64,000 bases of DNA from Sanguinoderma infundibulare (lineage: Eukaryota; Basidiomycota; Agaricomycetes; Polyporales; Polyporaceae), in assembly GCA_032821775.1 (NCBI GenBank), contig JAVLRN010000005.1, positions 1,922,001-1,986,000 on the forward strand. Direction: 5' to 3'. This document shows positions 58,916 to 64,000 of this stretch, in pieces. The notes under the pieces are model-generated. The model searched no databases. It was not told the origin of the DNA and saw only the letters and a program-made list of their open reading frames with translations. Made by a program: the position numbers and the translations under genes. The stretch's first letter is position 1; every line of letters begins with the position of its first letter.

Positions 58916-61409
58916 ATGCTCCCGAAGCTGTGGGCCGCCTTGGCGGTTGCGACCGCTGCCGCGCGCGCTGCGGTGCTTGTCGACTTCCAGGTCGCGCAGC
59001 CCCCGCCTTTGCCGCAGGACGCAAAGCAGTGTACCGTGCAGATTCTACAGTACGTATTGCATCAGTTTCATGATCGAGTTTTCTAGACGTGCATAACACC
59101 TTCGTATTAATTCGTACTCACCCGTGCGTCTGCAGGCGTACTTTCGGCAATTCGTTCGGAGCGTGAGTGTTTCCAATACGCTGCAACGAATTGTGTTGAG
59201 ACCGCCTCCAACCTCCCACTCAGGGCTGAAGTAGTTCAATATACGTGAGTGCATGCTGAACGCCGATGCGTGCGACGGGGAGCTCAATTCAGAGCGTCTT
59301 CCTTGGATTTCCAGCCCTCCCACGGATTGCGGTCCTGTGGGTTCCTGGGCCGGTATCAGCCTGAACTTCACAGTGACTTCAAATGGCACTCAGTTCGATC
59401 GTCTGGGTGCGTCGTCTCTCCCTTGGCAAATGAGACGGATCGAATGACTTGACTCCGTTGGAATGCGCAGGCATATTTACCTTCCAGAATGTCGAGAGCA
59501 AGTAGCTTGAGCGACCTTATCTCTCCAACTTAGTTGAATTGACAAAGCCTTTTCCAGTCTGGCGCACATCGACGCCTGAGCCTACTCGCGGCGATGGTAT
59601 CATCTGGACTTACCTCAAGGACGTGACACGCTATACTCCGCTCTTCGCCGAACCCGGAACTTTCATCCTCCAGCTCGATAACCTGCTCGAGACCGGTCTG
59701 GACGGACAATACGCCAGTATGTTACGTTCCTACCCGCGTGTATGCGTGCGTTGTTGACTGCATACGTACATTACAGCGACGCTGCACGCGACCTTCTTCG
59801 AGTCTTCCGCGGCCCATCCGTCCGCGCCCAAGGCGAACGTCATCATACCCGTGTCCACGCTCGCGAACAATACCGGCAACGATGCATCCGTGCCGCCCAC
59901 ATTCTCTGTTGGTACCCTCTGCATGCACACTCAGAGCATTCGCGCTCACGCGACTCGCGCAGTTGAACGTCACCGTGCCACAAAACGCTGTCAAGATCTT
60001 CGCCGAGCTGTACGCATCCGGCAACGGAAACGAGGAGTTCTGGGTAAGCGTACGCGTGCACGAGTCTCAGTCTCAGCTCACGTCGTTGGCTCCCAGTATT
60101 TCAACACTGCGAACGAGTTCGTCGGCGACCTGCCGGACGGCACCACGTTCGGGCAAGGACCCTTCCGCGAGGTCCGTCTACTTGTAGACGGAAAGGTTGC
60201 TGGCGTGGCTTTCCCGTACGCCCCTTGAAAACCATCTCCTCCTGGAGAGAATGGCTGCTGACAACCCCACTAGGTACGCCGTGATCTTCACGGGCGGCAT
60301 CGTCCCCACCGCCTGGCGCCCGATCACGTCCTACGGCGCGCTCGACCTCCCCACGTACTTCCTCGACCTCACCCCCTTCGTCCCCGTCCTGACCGACGGC
60401 CAGCCGCACGCCATCGGCCTCGACGTCGCCTCCGCCGAGGACGACCACGCGATCAACCAGAACTGGTTCGTCTCCGGCAGCCTCCAGGTCGTCACCGACC
60501 CGTCGGGCAAGCCCACCACGGGCAAGATCACAAAGTACGCCGCGGACGACTTCGCGGCCGCGACGACGACGGGGAGCGTGGGCGCGAACGGCGACGTGAA
60601 CGTCACCGTCGCCGCGACGCGCAGCGTCCACGTCGAGGCCGAGATCACGAGCGGCGCGGGCGAGACGACGCACGTCGTGTGGAGCCAGACGCTCGAGTAC
60701 TCCAACACCCAGAACTACCTCGACAACGTCACCGTCCAGGTGAGGGCGAGGATAAACGAAACCGCCGGGGCGGTCGGTCGCTGACGTCGCATCGCACGGC
60801 AGATCGTAAACCAGAGCGCGACCGGGTCGTTCCTGTCCACGCACAACGGCGTGCCCGCCTTGGTCGACAAGTTCTCGTACCCGCTGATCATCAACTTGAC
60901 CGACCTCACTCCGGACGGCTCGCAGTGTAAGCACGGTTTCCTAACTCCTCTCTGTGCAAGAGGGACTGAACGATGCGCAGTCGTCGCGACGTTCGACCAC
61001 TCGTACGACCGCGTCTCCCACCCGGCGCCGTTCATCCTCGGCTCCACCATCAAGAACCGTCAGACCGCAGGTGAGTATGGTCCCGTCCAATGCTCAACGT
61101 TCTTTTCCCCCACTTTGCTGACATCTGGCATCCACACCCGACGCAGTGGGCTTCTTCAAGATCGCCTCGACCGGGAACAGCGGTAACGGCACAAACTCGA
61201 ACACGTTCTCCTACGTCGACCTCGCCGGCAACACCTACGACCGCGAGGTGACCGCAGTGGACAACAACATCACCTCGGACCACCAAGGCGGCAGCCTCGC
61301 ATCCACCAGCGCGCTCCAACTCCCCGACTCGGACGACTCTGGCCAGGTCCCCCTCAGCATCGACATACCCGCACCGCGGTTCCCCGGCGCGAGGAAGATC
61401 AGAAATTGA
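58916..61409 (+). CDS. Secreted peptide-N-glycanase A-like (PNGase A) protein
   Basis: PNGase A removes N-glycans from glycopeptides; the fungal relatives are assigned by sequence only. The start at 58916 gives a signal peptide (MLPKLWAALAVATAAARAAV). Short exons assemble CTVQILQRTFGNSFGAAEVV, then TDCGPVGSWAGISLNFTVTS. Next are IWTYLKDVTRYTPLF, FILQLDNLLETGLDGQY, GPFREVRLLVDGKVAGVAFP and IFTGGIVPTAWRPITSYGAL. Then DLPTYFLDLTPFVPVLTDG, HAIGLDVASAEDD and NWFVSGSLQVV. C-terminal exons carry RSVHVEAEITSGAGETTHV, FSYPLIINLT and ATFDHSYDR. The stop is at 61409. There are about ten introns and many NxS/T sites. One intron (60216-60273) is bounded by a 7-bp duplication. Confidence 0.83.
60216..60273 (+). 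other. Intron flanked by 7-bp direct repeat GTACGCC
   Basis: The first seven intron bases (60216-60222) are repeated as the first seven bases of the next exon (60274-60280). Splicing gives FPYAVIFTGG. Confidence 0.7.
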
Positions 61410-61880
61410 GTTGAGTACTGAGCCTGTGCATTATCGACGTAACGTATGGGTGCTAGTGGTTGAACATTCTAGTACCGTATGATAGCGTTCTATCGACCGA
61501 CAATCTATCGACAGCCTGAGATCGTGATTCGTGGCGTGTGGGGGTGGTTTGCACACGTAAGTAGGACGATTGTGTGGTATGTAGCTAGCAAAGCAAATTC
61601 GACAACGACAGCGTCTCGATCGCATCGATAAGTCCAAAATGCCTTCAACGCGGAAAGCCAACACTTTCAACACTTCCTCTCCACCTCAGCCCACCTTGCA
61701 TCGCATCTAACCGTCCCTGTTCCTACTCTCCGAAGAAACCCAAGGGCTGATCACAACATGACACCATTGGGGTCGCGAGCCGCGGTTGAAGCGTAAACCC
61801 GCCATCTGTCGTGTTGAACGATATATATGCAGCGCATCTGGCACCGTCGAGTCGTCAAAATCAGCGGTAGGCCAAGGCGT
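61410..61880. other. Convergent intergenic region
   Basis: 471 bp between the stops of the PNGase-A-like gene and C1-THF synthase. Only 3' UTR sequence is expected; no other feature seen. Confidence 0.6.
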
Positions 61881-64000
61881 CTAGAAGAGACCAATGACAC
61901 GACCGGTCTCGGGATCGAGGCCAACGTCCCAGAAGCCCGGTCGGGTGCCGAGACCGGGCATGGTCTGCATGTCGCCCAGAATGGGGTAGAGGAATCCTGC
62001 GCCCGCGGAGAGGCGGACGGAGCGGATGGGTATCGTGAAGCCCGTCGGGACGCCCTTCAGCTTTGGGTCGTGGGAGAAGGAGTACTGGGTCTTCGCCATA
62101 CAAACTGTGTACATTGCGAACGCATCGCTGTCAGTCCGCTTCCGGCCAGGGAACAGAAAGCGGGTGAGATAGTGCACGTACTGGGAAGGTTGCCATAGCC
62201 CTGACGGGTATAGGTCTCGACCTGCTTCTGGGCGAGTTCGCTGAGTTGGATGCCGTCCGCACCGTAGATCTCCTTCGCGATGATCTCGATCTTCCTCTCT
62301 ATGGGGAGCTCGAGGTCGTATAGGAACTTAAAGTTTGACTCGCCCTCGCAGGTGGTTATGACCGCCTCGGCGAGAGCGCGAGCACCGGCGCCGCCCTCCG
62401 CCCAGTGGTTGCTAACGACGGCGGCATCGGCGCCTGCAGTTATGGCCGCTTCCCTGATAATCTCGAGCTCCGCCGGGGTATCAGAACTGAAGGCTACATG
62501 AGATCCTAAGGGATGATGAATGAGGACAAACGTTACTTACGAAAACTGGTTGATAGCCACAATGACCTTCACGTCGAACTTGCGCGCATTCTGGATGTGT
62601 TTCGCAAGGTTCTTGGTGCCCTCCCGAAGGGTATCAAGGTCTTCCGTAGTATACGTGTCGTGGAGTGGCTTGCCGGGGGTAACGTCAGGTCCTCCTCCGT
62701 GCATCTTCAGGGCACGGGTCGTCGCCACGATGACGGTGGCATCAGGCTTAAGGCCACTAACACGGCACTTGATATTGCAGAACTTCTCCATACCCATGTC
62801 GGCGCCGAAGCCACCTTCCGTGAGGACGTAACCAACGCGGTCGGGCGAGTCACCCTCTTCGGTGCCAGCAAGCTTGAGCGCGACACGGTCGGCCAGAATG
62901 GAGGAATTGCCGTGCGCGATGTTCGCGAAGGGACCGGCGTGGACGAACACGGGTGTACCCTCCAGGGTCTGCATGAGGTTTGGCTTGATGGCGTCCTTCA
63001 TGAGCACGGCAAGGGCACCGCTGACACCGAGGTCGTCCGCAGTAATGGGCTCGCCGCATTTGCTCGTCGCAACGACCATCGCACCCAGACGCTTTTGCAT
63101 ATCCGGCAAGCTCGTCGCGAGTGCAAGGACAGCCATACATTCGGATGCAACGGAAATGTCGAAGCCGGTAACACGTTCAAGGCCCTGCTCAGTGGGGTTC
63201 TGGCCAACGGTGATTTTGCGGAGGTGACGGTCATTCACGTCCATGACGCGGTTCCACGTGATCGTCTCTGGATCTACGTCGAGGCGGGCGAAGCGGTTGA
63301 TCTCCTCGGGTGTGAGCTCGTCAGGGTTAGTCTTGTCGATGCCGAGCTTCTTCAGTCGCTTGAGCATGAGGGGAACGAACTCGCGCTTGCCCCTCTTTGA
63401 GGGGACGAGACGGTTGTACAAGGCCTAGGGCAATGCGAAGGGTCAAGCCAATGTCTCAGAGGCAGTAATCTAGCATACCTTGTCAGACTGGGTAGCTTCG
63501 TGGAACATGCGGGCATCGAGGGCGGCAGCGAGGAGGTTGTTCGCAGCAGTGATGGCGTGGATATCACCCGTGACGTGCAGGTTAAACTGCATAAATCAAA
63601 CTCAGTCAACTGAGCGACATATCGGGTGACAAAACGCACCTCATCCATGGGGATGACTTGACTATAACCTCCACCAGCAGCACCACCCTTGATACCGAAA
63701 GTAGGACCTTGACTGGGTTGACGGACACATGCGAAGGCGGTACGACCCATGTGCGCGCCGAGTGCCTGGGCAAGACCAATGGTCGTCGTCGACTTACCCT
63801 CACCGAGAGGGGTAGGCGTAATACTAAGGATACGTTAGGACCGACGTGCGTTGTTACCGGATGGATAAACGTACCCAGAGATGACGATGTACTTGCCGTT
63901 CTTGCGGTATGCAAGACGGTCAAGGACGCTCAGTTCAACCTTGGCCTTGTACCTGCCATAAGGCTCAAGCTCATCCGGGCCAATGCCGATCTCGTGGGCG
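61881..64000 (-). CDS. ADE3: C1-tetrahydrofolate synthase, formate-THF ligase part (5' end missing)
   Basis: Ligates formate to tetrahydrofolate using ATP, feeding one-carbon units to purine and thymidylate synthesis. The gene runs off the right edge, so only the ligase domain is seen; a dehydrogenase/cyclohydrolase domain would lie beyond 64000. Visible exons: [19 protein letters not shown], the ATP-binding [40 protein letters not shown] and [20 protein letters not shown]. Further on are [55 protein letters not shown] and [20 protein letters not shown]. The C-terminal exon has [20 protein letters not shown] and ends at 61881. All ligase motifs are intact. Confidence 0.92.

Overview
The window looks like nuclear DNA of a filamentous basidiomycete fungus, most likely an Agaricomycete. 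The genes are compact (roughly 0.2 to 1.3 kb apart) and GC-rich in coding parts. Almost all are split by many short introns (about 45-80 nt) with fungal-type splice sites. The inventory is eukaryotic: an RNA polymerase II subunit, TOM40, twinfilin, a FYVE protein, SOG2, and an intron-containing nuclear tRNA. A secreted GMC oxidoreductase and secreted hydrolases fit a wood- or litter-decaying lifestyle, but the species cannot be named from this sequence alone. All gene models were built by eye, by joining exons in frame.

Layout. 0-9 kb: succinyl-CoA:3-ketoacid CoA transferase (-), twinfilin (-), a Pep7/rabenosyn-like FYVE protein (+) and RPB7 (-). 9.9-19.2 kb: SOG2 (-) and the DEAD-box helicase SPB4 (+) start head to head, followed by a CCCH-finger/coiled-coil protein (+). 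19.3-25.6 kb: an intron-containing tRNA-Ile(UAU) (-), a stand-alone ABC ATPase (-), a 2.1 kb stretch with unresolved coding traces, and a secreted GMC oxidoreductase (+). 26.4-34.3 kb: TOM40 (-) and a cytosolic HSP70 (+) diverge from a promoter with heat-shock-like elements, followed by a secreted TAP-like alpha/beta hydrolase (+). 34.5-43.2 kb: a PhoD-like phosphatase (-), a class II aldolase/adducin protein (-), a SWIM+RING putative ubiquitin ligase (-) and a cis-prenyltransferase (+). 43.6-55.8 kb: a second CCCH/coiled-coil protein (-), an orphan coding exon (-), a membrane-anchored coiled-coil protein (-), a Nur1/Mug154-like nuclear-rim protein (+), fructose-1,6-bisphosphatase (-) and a four-finger C2H2 regulator (-). 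57.1-64 kb: a Pmp3-family protein with a long tail (+), a PNGase-A-like secreted protein (+) and the formate-THF ligase part of C1-THF synthase (-), which runs off the right edge.

Most of this is ordinary housekeeping content and there is no obvious biosynthetic or defence cluster. The most unusual points are: (1) two separate genes sharing one architecture (N-terminal CCCH finger, long low-complexity middle, coiled coil and a similar helical C-terminal module), apparently an undescribed paralogous family; (2) at least four introns that only work with GC-AG splice sites, two of them in the GMC gene, which would otherwise look like a pseudogene; (3) a coding exon at 47.4 kb with no clear parent gene; (4) a TOM40/HSP70 shared promoter; (5) nested inverted repeats carrying two CACGTG motifs upstream of the PhoD phosphatase.
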